From NCBI RefSeq assembly GCF_009708005.2, contig NZ_CP052757.1:620001-684000 (forward strand): 64,000 nucleotides of DNA. Reading direction: 5' to 3'. Origin of the DNA: Cellulosimicrobium protaetiae (GTDB lineage: Bacteria > Actinomycetota > Actinomycetes > Actinomycetales > Cellulomonadaceae). The notes beneath the pieces were generated by a model. It searched no databases, had not been told where the DNA came from, and saw only the letters and a list, made by a program, of their open reading frames with translations. This document shows, one piece after another, positions 18,474 through 25,840 of this stretch. Position numbers and translations under genes: made by a program. Each line of letters begins with the position of its first letter. The stretch's first letter is position 1.

Positions 18474-18552
18474 CCCGGGGCGGGCGGCGTGAGCCGTCCG
18501 CCCCGGGACGGGACGGGCGGGGGCGGCAGCACGAGCCGACCCCGCCCGTCCC
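18474..18552 (+). terminator. Two tandem GC-rich hairpins
   Basis: Hairpin 1 pairs 18474-18488 with 18493-18507 (one mismatch, GTGA loop). Hairpin 2 pairs 18510-18522 with 18540-18552 perfectly (13 bp). They separate the DUF1080 gene from the MMPL gene and probably terminate the former. Confidence 0.6.
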
Positions 18553-18762
18553 GTCTCACCCCCTGTCTCCACCTCGGTGACCCGAGGTGCGCCCCTCGCA
18601 CGGGCGGAGCGTGGTCCGACGGCGCTCCCACCCTCGCGTAGGGTGCTCACCCCACGTCCTCGCTCCCGTGGGGCCGTCTCCCGCACGACTCCTCGTGCAC
18701 GACCTCCCGTACGACTCCCGCGAGACGTTCCTCGACGAGTCCTGACGAGTGGAGCCACGCCC

Positions 18763-21081
18763 ATGGCGCTCGGACGCCTCCTGCACCGGACCGGACGGTT
18801 CGCCGCGCGCCGCCGCGGCGTCGTCCTCGGCGTCTGGGCGGTCCTTCTCGTCCTCGGCGCGGTGCTCGGCGGAGCCGTCTTCGACAAGACGACCGACGTC
18901 GAGCCCGCGCCGCCCGGCAGCGCGTCGGCCCTCGCGGCCGAGCGCCTCGACGAGCTCGAGCCCGAGGGCGAGACCGTCGTCGCCGTCCTGTCCGGGCGCG
19001 ACTACTTCTCCACGGACCTGATCGCCCAGGCCAGCGACGTGCTGCACGGCGTCCGCGCGATGCCGGGCGTCGTCGAGGTGTTCGACGCCTACACCGGCGG
19101 TGGCCTCATCGCCGACGACGGCCAGGGCTCGCTCGTGATCGTCGAGCTCGACCCCGCGCTGTCGGACGACGAGGCGCTCGCCCTCGCGCACCAGGTCTCC
19201 GACGCGCTCCACACCATCGACACCCCCGAGGTCCTCGTCGGCGGTGCCCTGCTCGCGGAGGAGGCGTTCGTCGACCAGGCGATCACCGACGCCGCGGTGG
19301 GGGAGGGCGTCGCGATCGCGGTGCTGCTCGTCGTGCTCGTGATCGTCCTCGGCGGCCTGCGCGCGGGCCTGGTCCCGCTGCTGTCCGCGCTCGCGGCGAT
19401 CGCGGTCGCGCTCCTCGTGCTCAGCGGGCTGCTGGGCGTCGTCCCCGTCAACGAGTTCGCCGTGAACGTCGTGACGCTGCTCGGCCTCGGCCTCACGGTG
19501 GACTACTCCCTGCTCGTGCTCGCGCGCTTCCGCGAGGAACGCGCCGAGCACCCGGGTCTCCCGCTCGACGAGCTGGTCGGGCGCACGCTCGCCACCGCCG
19601 GGCGCGCCGTGCTCGCGTCGGGGCTCGCCGTCGCGATCGCCCTGACCGGCCTGCTCCTGCTCGGCGACTCGCTGCTCTCCGGCATGGCCGTCGGGGGCGC
19701 GATCGTCGTGCTCGTCGCGACCGCCGCGGGGCTCACGCTCGTGCCCGCGCTCGTCGCGACGTGGCACCGCGCCATCCCCGCCCCGGGCGTGCGGACGTGG
19801 TCCCACCCGTGGACCGGGCGCGGCGGCGCCGGCACGCTCGGCCGCCTCGCCCGCACCGCCCAGCGCCACGCCGTGCTCGTCACGCTCGGCGCGACGGCCC
19901 TCCTGCTCGCGCTCGCCGCACCGCTCGGCTCGATGACGCTCGGCAGCTCCGAGGTCCACTCCCTGCCCGCCGACGCCGAGGCGCGCCTCGCCGCCGACGC
20001 GTCCACGTCGCGCTTCGCCGACCTCGGCGTCACCCCGATCACCGTCCTCGTCGAGGCACCCCGCGGCGACGAGGCCGCCTCCGCCTACCTCGACCAGGTC
20101 GCGGCCCTGCCCGGCGTCGAGGACGCCATGCAGGACACCGACTACCCGTCCGAGGTCCTCGTCGTCGACGTCACGCCCGACGTCGGCGAGGGCGGCGACG
20201 CTACCGGCGCCGCGGCCCAGGACCTGCTGCACGCGATCCGAGCGATCGACACCGCAGGCCTCGACGTGCACGTCGCCGGCCCGGCCGCCGAGGTCGTCGA
20301 CACCCAGGAGCACCTCGCGCAGCGCCTCCCGCTCGCCGCGGGCGTCGTCGTGCTCGCGACGTTCGCGCTCCTCTTCCTGCTCACCGGCTCGCTCGTCGTG
20401 CCGCTCAAGGCGCTCGTGCTCAACCTGCTCACGCTCGCCGCGACGCTCGGCGTGCTCGTCTCGGTGTTCCAGCACGGCGTCGGCGCGTCGCTGCTCGGGT
20501 TCGAGCCGTGGGGCGCGCTCGACGTCACGACGCCGCTGCTCATCGGCATGCTCGTGTTCGGCCTGTCGACCGACTACGAGGTGTTCCTCCTCGCGCGCAC
20601 CGCCGAGGAGTGGCGCGCCCGCACCCCCGGCGAGGACCCGCGCGCCGCGAACGACCGGGCCGTGCTCCGCGGTATCACCGCGACCGGCCCGGTCGTCACG
20701 ACAGCGGCCGTCGCCATCGGCATCGTGTTCCTCGGCTTCGCGGCGGGGCAGCTCGTCGCGATGAAGGAGGTCGGCGTCGGCATGGCCGTCGCCGTGCTGC
20801 TCGACGTGACCGTCGTGCGGGGGCTCCTGCTCCCCGCGACGATGACGCTGCTGGGGCGGTGGAACTGGTGGCCTTCGTGGCGATCGGCCCGTCCGGAGCC
20901 GACCACGGGCGAGACGGAGCCGGGCAGGGCATCCGTCCGGGCGACGGCGGAGCGGGGGCGGGGCGGGTCGACCATCCGCCGCTCGTCCCTCGCGGCTCCC
21001 GCCAGCCCCGCCACGACCCGCCCCACCCCCGCTCCGCCGTCGCCCTCCGCTTCGGCCGCACCGTCCGCTCCACCGAGGTAG
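18763..21081 (+). CDS. MMPL/RND-family membrane transporter
   Basis: 772 residues from the ATG at 18763, preceded by a TGGAG site; the open frame further upstream is not conserved-looking. It has the MMPL layout: one N-terminal helix, a periplasmic domain (~60-190), a helix bundle with GLGLTVDYSLLVLARFREER, a second periplasmic domain and a second bundle with GLSTDYEVFLLARTAEEW. Family members export lipids or hydrophobic compounds using proton force. The last ~50 residues (from about TAERGRGGS) are low-complexity Pro/Ser/Ala encoded by a long hairpin repeat. The TAG stop lies in a 21-nt repeat unit, so the tail looks like recruited repeat DNA. Confidence 0.85.
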   Translation: MALGRLLHRTGRFAARRRGVVLGVWAVLLVLGAVLGGAVFDKTTDVEPAPPGSASALAAERLDELEPEGETVVAVLSGRDYFSTDLIAQASDVLHGVRAMPGVVEVFDAYTGGGLIADDGQGSLVIVELDPALSDDEALALAHQVSDALHTIDTPEVLVGGALLAEEAFVDQAITDAAVGEGVAIAVLLVVLVIVLGGLRAGLVPLLSALAAIAVALLVLSGLLGVVPVNEFAVNVVTLLGLGLTVDYSLLVLARFREERAEHPGLPLDELVGRTLATAGRAVLASGLAVAIALTGLLLLGDSLLSGMAVGGAIVVLVATAAGLTLVPALVATWHRAIPAPGVRTWSHPWTGRGGAGTLGRLARTAQRHAVLVTLGATALLLALAAPLGSMTLGSSEVHSLPADAEARLAADASTSRFADLGVTPITVLVEAPRGDEAASAYLDQVAALPGVEDAMQDTDYPSEVLVVDVTPDVGEGGDATGAAAQDLLHAIRAIDTAGLDVHVAGPAAEVVDTQEHLAQRLPLAAGVVVLATFALLFLLTGSLVVPLKALVLNLLTLAATLGVLVSVFQHGVGASLLGFEPWGALDVTTPLLIGMLVFGLSTDYEVFLLARTAEEWRARTPGEDPRAANDRAVLRGITATGPVVTTAAVAIGIVFLGFAAGQLVAMKEVGVGMAVAVLLDVTVVRGLLLPATMTLLGRWNWWPSWRSARPEPTTGETEPGRASVRATAERGRGGSTIRRSSLAAPASPATTRPTPAPPSPSASAAPSAPPR
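20939..21045. repeat. Long hairpin element, copy 2 (32-bp arms, 43-nt loop)
   Basis: Bases 20939-20970 and 21014-21045 are reverse complements over 32 bp with one mismatch. The loop (20971-21013) matches the loop of copy 1 at 3517-3561 (reverse strand) with about two substitutions. The arms are unlike those of copy 1, yet pairing is kept. It lies inside the MMPL coding region, 27 nt before the first 21-nt repeat unit. Confidence 0.85.
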
Positions 21082-21091
21082 AACCTTGGTC
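21073..21091 (+). repeat. 21-nt repeat array C (left remnant before the IS)
   Basis: One unit, CCGAGGTAGAACCTTGGTC, carries the TAG stop of the MMPL gene. The IS30-family element begins at its last bases; further units resume at 22386 on the other side. Confidence 0.8.
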
Positions 21092-22384
21092 TCAACCGGT
21101 CATCGCAACATCGGGTTGGTCAGGTTGGTGAGAGTAGCGCGGCGAGCTTCTCGGCGGGGGTGGCCCAGCCGAGGGTTTGGCGGGGTCGGGTGTTGAGGGC
21201 GTCTGCGACGTCTTCGAGGTCGGATGCGGGGTGCACGGACAGGTCGGTGCCTTTGGGGTAGTACTGGCGTAGGAGCCCGTTGGTGTTCTCGTTGCTGCCG
21301 CGCTGCCAGGGTGCGTGCGGGTCGCAGAAGAACAGGTCGATGGGATCGGTGAATCCGATGTCGATGCCGACGTTCGGTGTCATCTCTCGGCCCCGGTCCC
21401 AGGTGAGGGTGCGTCGTAGGTGCTCGGGCAGGGCCCGGATCTTGGTCCGCATCGCTTCTGCGACCTGCTCGGCGGCGTAGCCGTGCGGCAGGTGCAGCAG
21501 CATCACGAACCGGGTGCTGCGCTCGACCAGGGTCCCGATCGCGGACTTGTTGCCGGCACCGATGATCAGATCGCCCTCCCAGTGGCCCGGCACGGCGCGG
21601 TCGGCGATCTCGGCCGGGCGTTCGCTGATCAGGACATCGGGCGGTAGCAGGCGTTGCCCCTGACGCTTGGTGCGGGCCTGGGCCCGAGGGCGGCGGCGGG
21701 CGCGTCCGGTCCGCAGCGCGGTGTGCAGCTCGGCGCGCAGCCCGCCACGGCCCTGGACATACAACGCCTGATAGATCGCCTCGTGACTGATCCGCATCGA
21801 CTCATCATCGGGGAAGTCGACCGGGAGGCGGTTCGCGATCTGCTGCGGGCTCCACACCCGTGCGCGGCGGCTGTCCGGTCGCACGGTGCCGTCCAGCCGG
21901 TCGCAGACATAGCCCGCCAGGCGCGGGTCGAGCGCGAGCTTGCGCCGATCCTGTTTGGGACGCGCGGCCTGCCGGTCGCGGTGGGCCTGCGCGACCGAGG
22001 GCACATACCGACCATCGCTCGCCCGCCGGCCCGGGTTGGTCAACTCACGCCAGATCGTCGAGCGTGGACGGCCCAGCCGCCGCCCGATCGCCGCGTACGA
22101 ATGACCCTCGGCACGCAGCAACGCCATCCGCTCGCGTTCTTCGAACGACACGAACCGGCCCGTGGGCGCGGCGAGATCGATATCAGGCACCCCGCCAGAC
22201 TCAGCGATCCAGGCCTGCACCGTGCGGGTCGACACGCCCACCCCCGCGGCCGCCGCGACCACAGGCACGCCATCGACGAACGCCCGCCAGAACTCCCGCC
22301 GCCACTGCCGCGGCACCGACACCCCACCACGCACCATCCGAAAACACCCCTCGAATCAGGATGTTGCGATGACCAGTTGAGACC
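21088..22384 (-). mobile_element. IS30-family insertion sequence
   Basis: About 1.3 kb with 25-bp terminal inverted repeats at 21088-21112 and 22360-22384, differing at one position. One gene, encoding a DDE transposase, fills the element. It sits inside the 21-nt repeat array between the convergent MMPL and FBP genes. The terminal GGTC/GACC could belong to the repeat rather than the element, so each end is uncertain by a few bases. I see no clear target duplication. GC content is visibly lower than in the neighbours. Confidence 0.88.
21120..22337 (-). CDS. IS30-family transposase
   Basis: 405 residues, near full family length. An N-terminal helix-turn-helix (AAAAGVGVSTRTVQAWIAESGG) is followed by a second HTH (GHSYAAIGRRLGRPRSTIWREL) typical of IS30. 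The integrase core carries the DDE residues in HWEGDLIIG, LTWDRGREM and NENTNGLLRQYYPKG. No frameshift or internal stop is seen, so it is probably active. It cuts and joins the element ends at 21088 and 22384. Confidence 0.93.
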   Translation of the reverse strand: MVRGGVSVPRQWRREFWRAFVDGVPVVAAAAGVGVSTRTVQAWIAESGGVPDIDLAAPTGRFVSFEERERMALLRAEGHSYAAIGRRLGRPRSTIWRELTNPGRRASDGRYVPSVAQAHRDRQAARPKQDRRKLALDPRLAGYVCDRLDGTVRPDSRRARVWSPQQIANRLPVDFPDDESMRISHEAIYQALYVQGRGGLRAELHTALRTGRARRRPRAQARTKRQGQRLLPPDVLISERPAEIADRAVPGHWEGDLIIGAGNKSAIGTLVERSTRFVMLLHLPHGYAAEQVAEAMRTKIRALPEHLRRTLTWDRGREMTPNVGIDIGFTDPIDLFFCDPHAPWQRGSNENTNGLLRQYYPKGTDLSVHPASDLEDVADALNTRPRQTLGWATPAEKLAALLSPT

Positions 22385-22385
22385 G

Positions 22386-22482
22386 CCAACCCTGGTCTGC
22401 CGAAGTAGAACCGTGGTTCACCGAGAGAGAACCGTGGTCGGCCGAGGGAGGACCGTGGTCGGCCGAGGGAGAACGCTGGTCA
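22386..22482 (+). repeat. 21-nt repeat array D (right of the IS)
   Basis: A partial unit (AACCCTGGTC) and four full units at 21-nt period: GAAGTAGAACCGTGGTT, GAGAGAGAACCGTGGTC, GAGGGAGGACCGTGGTC and GAGGGAGAACGCTGGTC. The final GGTCA contains the reverse-strand TGA stop of the FBP gene. With array C it formed one array before the IS inserted. Confidence 0.85.
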
Positions 22483-22986
22483 GGCGTCGCGCATGACCTC
22501 GGTGACGAAGCGGGCGGAGCGCTCGCGGAGGCCGTCGACGCGGAGCTCGATGAAGAGGTCGCGCATCGACTGGTCGTCGCCGATCTCGGTGCGGGTCGGG
22601 GTGCGGCGCACGTTCTGCGAGCACAGGAAGTGCGTGCAGATGAGGGTGCCGACGGTGTTGCCGCGGCGCCCGGCGGCGCCGGCGCGTCGGGCGACGTAGA
22701 GGCTGACGTCGTCCGTCACGACGACGTCCTCGCACCACGCGCACACGGCGCGCTTGCGCATGCCGCCCGTCTTGGCGTCGGTGGAGCGCAGCAGGACGCC
22801 GCGCGGCTCGCCGTCGACCTCGACGACGGCGTACGCGAGCAGCGGCGCCTTGCGGTCGCGCCACCCGAGGTAGTCGAGGCGGTCCCAGTCGAGCGTGTCG
22901 AGGTCGGGGAGGGTCGCCTGCGCGGCCTCGCGCTTGGAGGCGTTGACGAACGACGCGCGGATCTGCTTCTCGGTCAGAGGGTTCAT
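22480..22986 (-). CDS. FBP domain (FusB-like treble-clef zinc-finger) protein
   Basis: 168 residues from the ATG at 22986 (MNPLTEKQIRASFVNASKRE). It carries the treble-clef zinc finger CAWC ... CTHFLC seen in the C-terminal domain of fusidic-acid resistance FusB and in EF-G-binding proteins. The family binds the ribosomal translocase EF-G; in most actinobacteria its role is unknown and resistance should not be assumed. The stop codon lies in the last unit of repeat array D. Confidence 0.8.
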   Translation of the reverse strand: MNPLTEKQIRASFVNASKREAAQATLPDLDTLDWDRLDYLGWRDRKAPLLAYAVVEVDGEPRGVLLRSTDAKTGGMRKRAVCAWCEDVVVTDDVSLYVARRAGAAGRRGNTVGTLICTHFLCSQNVRRTPTRTEIGDDQSMRDLFIELRVDGLRERSARFVTEVMRDA

Positions 22987-23653
22987 GGGTTCAGGGCTTC
23001 CGTGTCGGTACGGTCCCACCCTGCCCGACGGCGTCCCGCGGCGCAGGCGGTCGGCCCAGGACGACGCAGGGTCGCCCCGGCCGCACGACGGCGCCACTCT
23101 GTCGAGTCGAGGTGGGGAGAACGGCATGCCCGCAACCGCCGTCGCCAAGACCTGCTGAGCGCGGGTCATCTGTCGTCGGGGAAATGACGACGAATGCCCA
23201 GCGCTCGACGGGGCGGGGCGCCGGGTCGGCGTCCCGCTGAAGGGCTCAGCGGGTGACGGTGCGGGAGGGGAGGGCGCCCGAGCAGGCCGCCATGGCCACC
23301 TCGCAGCCTGCGGTGCCGTGCATCCGCGTCTCCTCGTCCCGTGCGGTGCGCCGTCTGGCGCGACCTGATCCGTGGTCGTGCCCGTCCGGCACGACGAACG
23401 GCTGCCCTCGGCAACCGTCACCCTCGATGGTGCGCCTCGCAGGGTGCCGTCGTCAACGTGATTCCCCTCGCGCGGCGCCCGACGGTGCCTTCGGGGCCCG
23501 GTGACTCTGCACCCGCGGCGCGGTCGGGGAGGGGCCCGGCGATCTCGCACCCGGGTGACCTCCGGCGTCGGGAAAGGGACGAAAGACGCCGAGAGGTGCT
23601 CCCTGCGGGCGCGAGACTCGGAGGCTCCGCCACCTGCCACCGGGAGGAACCCC
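22987..23653. other. 667-bp intergenic region, one imperfect hairpin
   Basis: No convincing gene on either strand; the frames present are Arg/Pro-rich shadows. An imperfect hairpin spans 23157-23206 (GAGCGC...GTCGTC pairing with GACGAC...GCGCTC, loop GGGGAAAT), with symmetrical mismatches. It could be a terminator or a structured RNA. Confidence 0.45.
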
Positions 23654-23971
23654 GTGTCCGTCGCTCCGTCGTCGCCGTCCGAGACCGTCGCGCCCGCGGG
23701 GGAGCGCCTGGTGTCCGTGGAGGTGGTGACGCCGTCCGGGGTCTTCTGGTCCGGTGACGCGCGCAGCGTCACGGTCCCGTCCGTGTCCGGGACGCTCGGC
23801 ATCCTGCCCCGGCACCAACCCGTCGCGGCGTCGCTCAAGGCCGGGCGGGTGCGGTTGCGGACCCCCGACCATCCCACGGCCGAGATCCGCATCGGGGGCG
23901 GGTTCCTCGTGGTCGACGACGACGACGTGACGGTCCTCGCCGACGACGCGGCCTGGGTGCCCGCCCGGTAG
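23654..23971 (+). CDS. Orphan F0F1 ATP synthase epsilon-like protein
   Basis: 105 residues from a GTG at 23654 with GGGAGGAA just upstream. After ~20 linker residues the sequence matches the beta-sandwich domain of ATP synthase epsilon (VEVVTPSGVFWSGDARSVTVP, GTLGILPRHQPVAASLKAGRVRL, GGGFLVVDDDDVTVLADDA). The C-terminal helical hairpin of many epsilon subunits is absent, as in some actinobacteria. It stands alone, outside any atp operon, so it is probably a paralogue of unknown role. It converges with the VOC gene, with a 4-nt gap. Confidence 0.75.
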   Translation: MSVAPSSPSETVAPAGERLVSVEVVTPSGVFWSGDARSVTVPSVSGTLGILPRHQPVAASLKAGRVRLRTPDHPTAEIRIGGGFLVVDDDDVTVLADDAAWVPAR

Positions 23972-23975
23972 AGGG

Positions 23976-24374
23976 CTACGCGGGGGCGGGAGCTGTCCCG
24001 AGCTGCACCACGACGACGCGGTGCCCGTCGGGGTCGGTGACGTGCGCGTAGCGGTCCCCGGTCTCGGCGTCGGCGTCGGGACCGACGAACGGTGCGACGC
24101 CGATCGCGGCGAGGCGGGCGAGCGTCGCGTCGAGGTCGTCGACGTAGAGCACGAGGTTCGGCAGGCCGTGGCGGGTGAGGGGCGTGGCGCCGTCCGGCAG
24201 GGGCACGAGCCACAGCCCGGGCTCGTCGACGCGGCCGGGACCCACGTGGAGCAGCGGGAACCCGTCGGTCTCGCCACGGAACAGCGTGCCGAACCCGAAC
24301 CCGTCCGCCCAGAACGCGGCGCTCGCGTCGAGGTCGCGGCACAGGAGCACGGTGCGACCGATCGTCGTCGTCAT
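23976..24374 (-). CDS. VOC (glyoxalase/bleomycin-resistance fold) family protein
   Basis: 132 residues, with two beta-alpha-beta-beta-beta modules: TTIGRTVLLCRDLDASAAFW ... and NLVLYVDDLDATLARLAAIG ... YAHVTDPDGHRVVVVQLG. The expected metal-site Glu/His pattern is incomplete, so the enzyme activity is not assigned. A GTG two codons upstream is an alternative start. A TAGGCT hexamer about 10 nt before suggests a nearly leaderless transcript. Divergent from the guanidine riboswitch/SMR operon. Confidence 0.75.
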   Translation of the reverse strand: MTTTIGRTVLLCRDLDASAAFWADGFGFGTLFRGETDGFPLLHVGPGRVDEPGLWLVPLPDGATPLTRHGLPNLVLYVDDLDATLARLAAIGVAPFVGPDADAETGDRYAHVTDPDGHRVVVVQLGTAPAPA

Positions 24375-24424
24375 GGGCACCGAGCCTAGGTGGCCGAGGC
24401 GCTCCGGGGGAGGCGAGACTCAAT

Positions 24425-24442
24425 CTGGTACAGTAGTACCAG
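24425..24442. promoter_or_regulatory. 18-bp palindrome in the VOC/SMR divergent region
   Basis: CTGGTACAGTAGTACCAG has 7-bp perfect arms and a 4-nt centre, as expected of a TetR- or MarR-type operator. It lies 20 nt before the guanidine-III aptamer. No regulator gene is adjacent. Confidence 0.45.
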
Positions 24443-24461
24443 AGTTGCGCTACCGCGACTC

Positions 24462-24502
24462 TGCGGACGAGGGAGCAGTACCCGCACCGACAAGACTGAC
24501 TC
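24462..24502 (+). ncRNA. Guanidine-III (ykkC-III) riboswitch
   Basis: The aptamer matches the guanidine-III consensus: GGACGAGG, GTACCCG and GACAAGAC in order within 41 nt. Helix P1 forms between 24462-24466 and 24482-24486 (TGCGG/CCGCA). The pseudoknot forms between 24473-24479 (GAGCAGT) and 24495-24502 (ACTGACTC, one bulged A). The pseudoknot strand abuts the Shine-Dalgarno AGAGAGG at 24503-24509. Guanidinium binding is therefore expected to change ribosome access to the SMR gene 16 nt downstream. The identification is from memory of the consensus plus the pairing seen here. Confidence 0.9.
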
Positions 24503-24517
24503 AGAGAGGTTCTTGTC

Positions 24518-24832
24518 ATGGCTTGGCTCGTCCTGGTCCTCTCGGGCCTGCTCGAGGCGGTGTGGGCCACCGCGCTCGGAGCGTCGGACAACTTCCGGAA
24601 GTGGCGCCCGACGGTCGTCTTCTTCGTCGCCCTCGCGCTGAGCATGGTCGGGCTCGCGTGGGCGATGACCTCCCTCCCCACCGGTACCGCCTACGCGGTG
24701 TGGGTCGGGATCGGCGCGACGCTCACCGTCGTGTGGGGATTCGTCACCGGCAAGGAGCGCGCGACGATGGCCCGGGTGGGCCTCCTCGTGCTGCTCGTCG
24801 GGTCCGTCATCGGCCTCAAGGCGGTGAGCTGA
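24518..24832 (+). CDS. SMR-family exporter subunit 1 (probable guanidinium exporter)
   Basis: 104 residues, four transmembrane helices. The essential glutamate of SMR proteins is in GLLEAVWATALGAS, and TAYAVWVGIGA is the conserved helix-3 motif. Located directly after a guanidine-III riboswitch, it most likely exports guanidinium in exchange for protons. AGAGAGG lies 8 nt before the ATG. The next gene is a second SMR, only 2 nt away, so the two probably form a heteromeric pair. Confidence 0.9.
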   Translation: MAWLVLVLSGLLEAVWATALGASDNFRKWRPTVVFFVALALSMVGLAWAMTSLPTGTAYAVWVGIGATLTVVWGFVTGKERATMARVGLLVLLVGSVIGLKAVS

Positions 24833-24834
24833 CC

Positions 24835-25203
24835 ATGCCGTGGATCATCCTTCTGGTCAGCGCCGTCTTCGAGGCGGTCTGGGCGACCGCGCTCGGCGCG
24901 TCCGACGGCCTGTCCGTCCTGGTGCCGTCGCTCGTGTTCTTCGTGGCGCTCGCGCTGAGCATGATCGGGCTGGGCTGGGCGACGCGGCACATCCCCATCG
25001 GCACCGCCTACGCGGTGTGGGTCGGCGTCGGCGCCGCGCTCACGGTCACCTACGCGATCCTCACCGGCGACGAGTCGGTCAGCGTCGGCAAGGTGGTCTT
25101 CATCGTGGGGATCATCGCCGCGGTGGTCGGGCTCAAGCTCGTGCCGTCCGGCAAGGACGTTCCCGAACCCGACGCCGGACGCACGACCGTCGAGCGCGGG
25201 TAG
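24835..25203 (+). CDS. SMR-family exporter subunit 2
   Basis: 122 residues, four helices (WIILLVSAVFEAVWATALGAS, SLVFFVALALSMIGLGWA, TAYAVWVGVGAALTVTYAI, VVFIVGIIAAVVGLKLV) with the same catalytic Glu as its neighbour. An extra ~15-residue hydrophilic C-terminal tail (GKDVPEPDAGRTTVERG) is absent in subunit 1. The ATG begins 2 nt after the preceding stop, so translation is coupled and under the same riboswitch. Confidence 0.9.
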   Translation: MPWIILLVSAVFEAVWATALGASDGLSVLVPSLVFFVALALSMIGLGWATRHIPIGTAYAVWVGVGAALTVTYAILTGDESVSVGKVVFIVGIIAAVVGLKLVPSGKDVPEPDAGRTTVERG

Positions 25204-25279
25204 CCCGTCGCGCCGCGCCTCCTCCCGGGGAGGCGCGGCCGCCCGGGCGCACTCCCGCCGTCGGGCATACCGTGGCCCC

Positions 25280-25528
25280 ATGACGACCGACGGCGGCATC
25301 CGCAGGACGATCAGCGACCTCGTGGCGCAGGAGCACGAGCTGCGCGACCGCCTCTCGCGGGGCGAGGCCGACGCGCACGAGGAGCGCGAGCGGCTGCGCG
25401 CGATCGAGGTCGAGCTCGACCAGTGCTGGGACCTTCTGCGCCAGCGCGACGCGGCACGCGAGTTCGGCAGCGACCCGGATGCGGCGACGGTGCGCGACCC
25501 CGGTACCGTGGAGGGGTACCTGGACTGA
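25280..25528 (+). CDS. DUF2630 family small protein
   Basis: 82 residues. The DUF2630 signature is clear: ISDLVAQEHELRDR, then ERERLRAIEVELDQCWDLLRQRDA, and PGTVEGYLD at the C-terminus. Mostly helical and highly charged; a coiled coil is likely. Widespread in actinobacteria with no known function. It starts shortly after a TACCGT hexamer, so the transcript may be leaderless. Confidence 0.8.
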   Translation: MTTDGGIRRTISDLVAQEHELRDRLSRGEADAHEERERLRAIEVELDQCWDLLRQRDAAREFGSDPDAATVRDPGTVEGYLD

Positions 25529-25584
25529 CGTGGTGGGCCGACGGCGCGCCACGCCTCCCCCCAGCCCGCACCGAAGGAGCCCTT

Positions 25585-25818
25585 GTGAGCACGCAGGACA
25601 CCCATCAGATCCCGACCGGCACCGAGGGCCGGGACGTCGCCGACCGCGCGGGCGCCGTCGCCCGGTTCGTCGTCGCGTTCGTGCTGTTCGTGGGCGGACT
25701 CGTGCTCATGGGCTCGGGCATGTCCGGGGTCGACGGCGGTGTGTGGCTCTTCGTCGGCGGCCTCGCCGCGTCGACGCTCGCGTTCGCGCTCCCGATGTCG
25801 GGCGCCACGGAGCGCTGA
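25585..25818 (+). CDS. Small two-TM membrane protein
   Basis: 77 residues from a GTG at 25585, with GAAGGAG 6 nt upstream. Two hydrophobic helices (VARFVVAFVLFVGGLVLMGSGM and VWLFVGGLAASTLAFALPM) follow a hydrophilic N-terminus. I do not recognise a family. A downstream 40-bp palindrome separates it from metE, which converges on it. Confidence 0.65.
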   Translation: MSTQDTHQIPTGTEGRDVADRAGAVARFVVAFVLFVGGLVLMGSGMSGVDGGVWLFVGGLAASTLAFALPMSGATER

Positions 25819-25840
25819 CCGCGAGCCAGTGACCCTTGCG

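Noticed and set aside
21088-22384. Target-site duplication of the IS30 element
   Set aside because: Flanking bases tried for 2-4-bp duplications do not match; repeat-derived GGTC/GACC blurs the ends.
22480-22986. Fusidic acid resistance gene
   Set aside because: The zinc finger is FusB-like, but such FBP proteins are widespread in actinobacteria and resistance is not supported.
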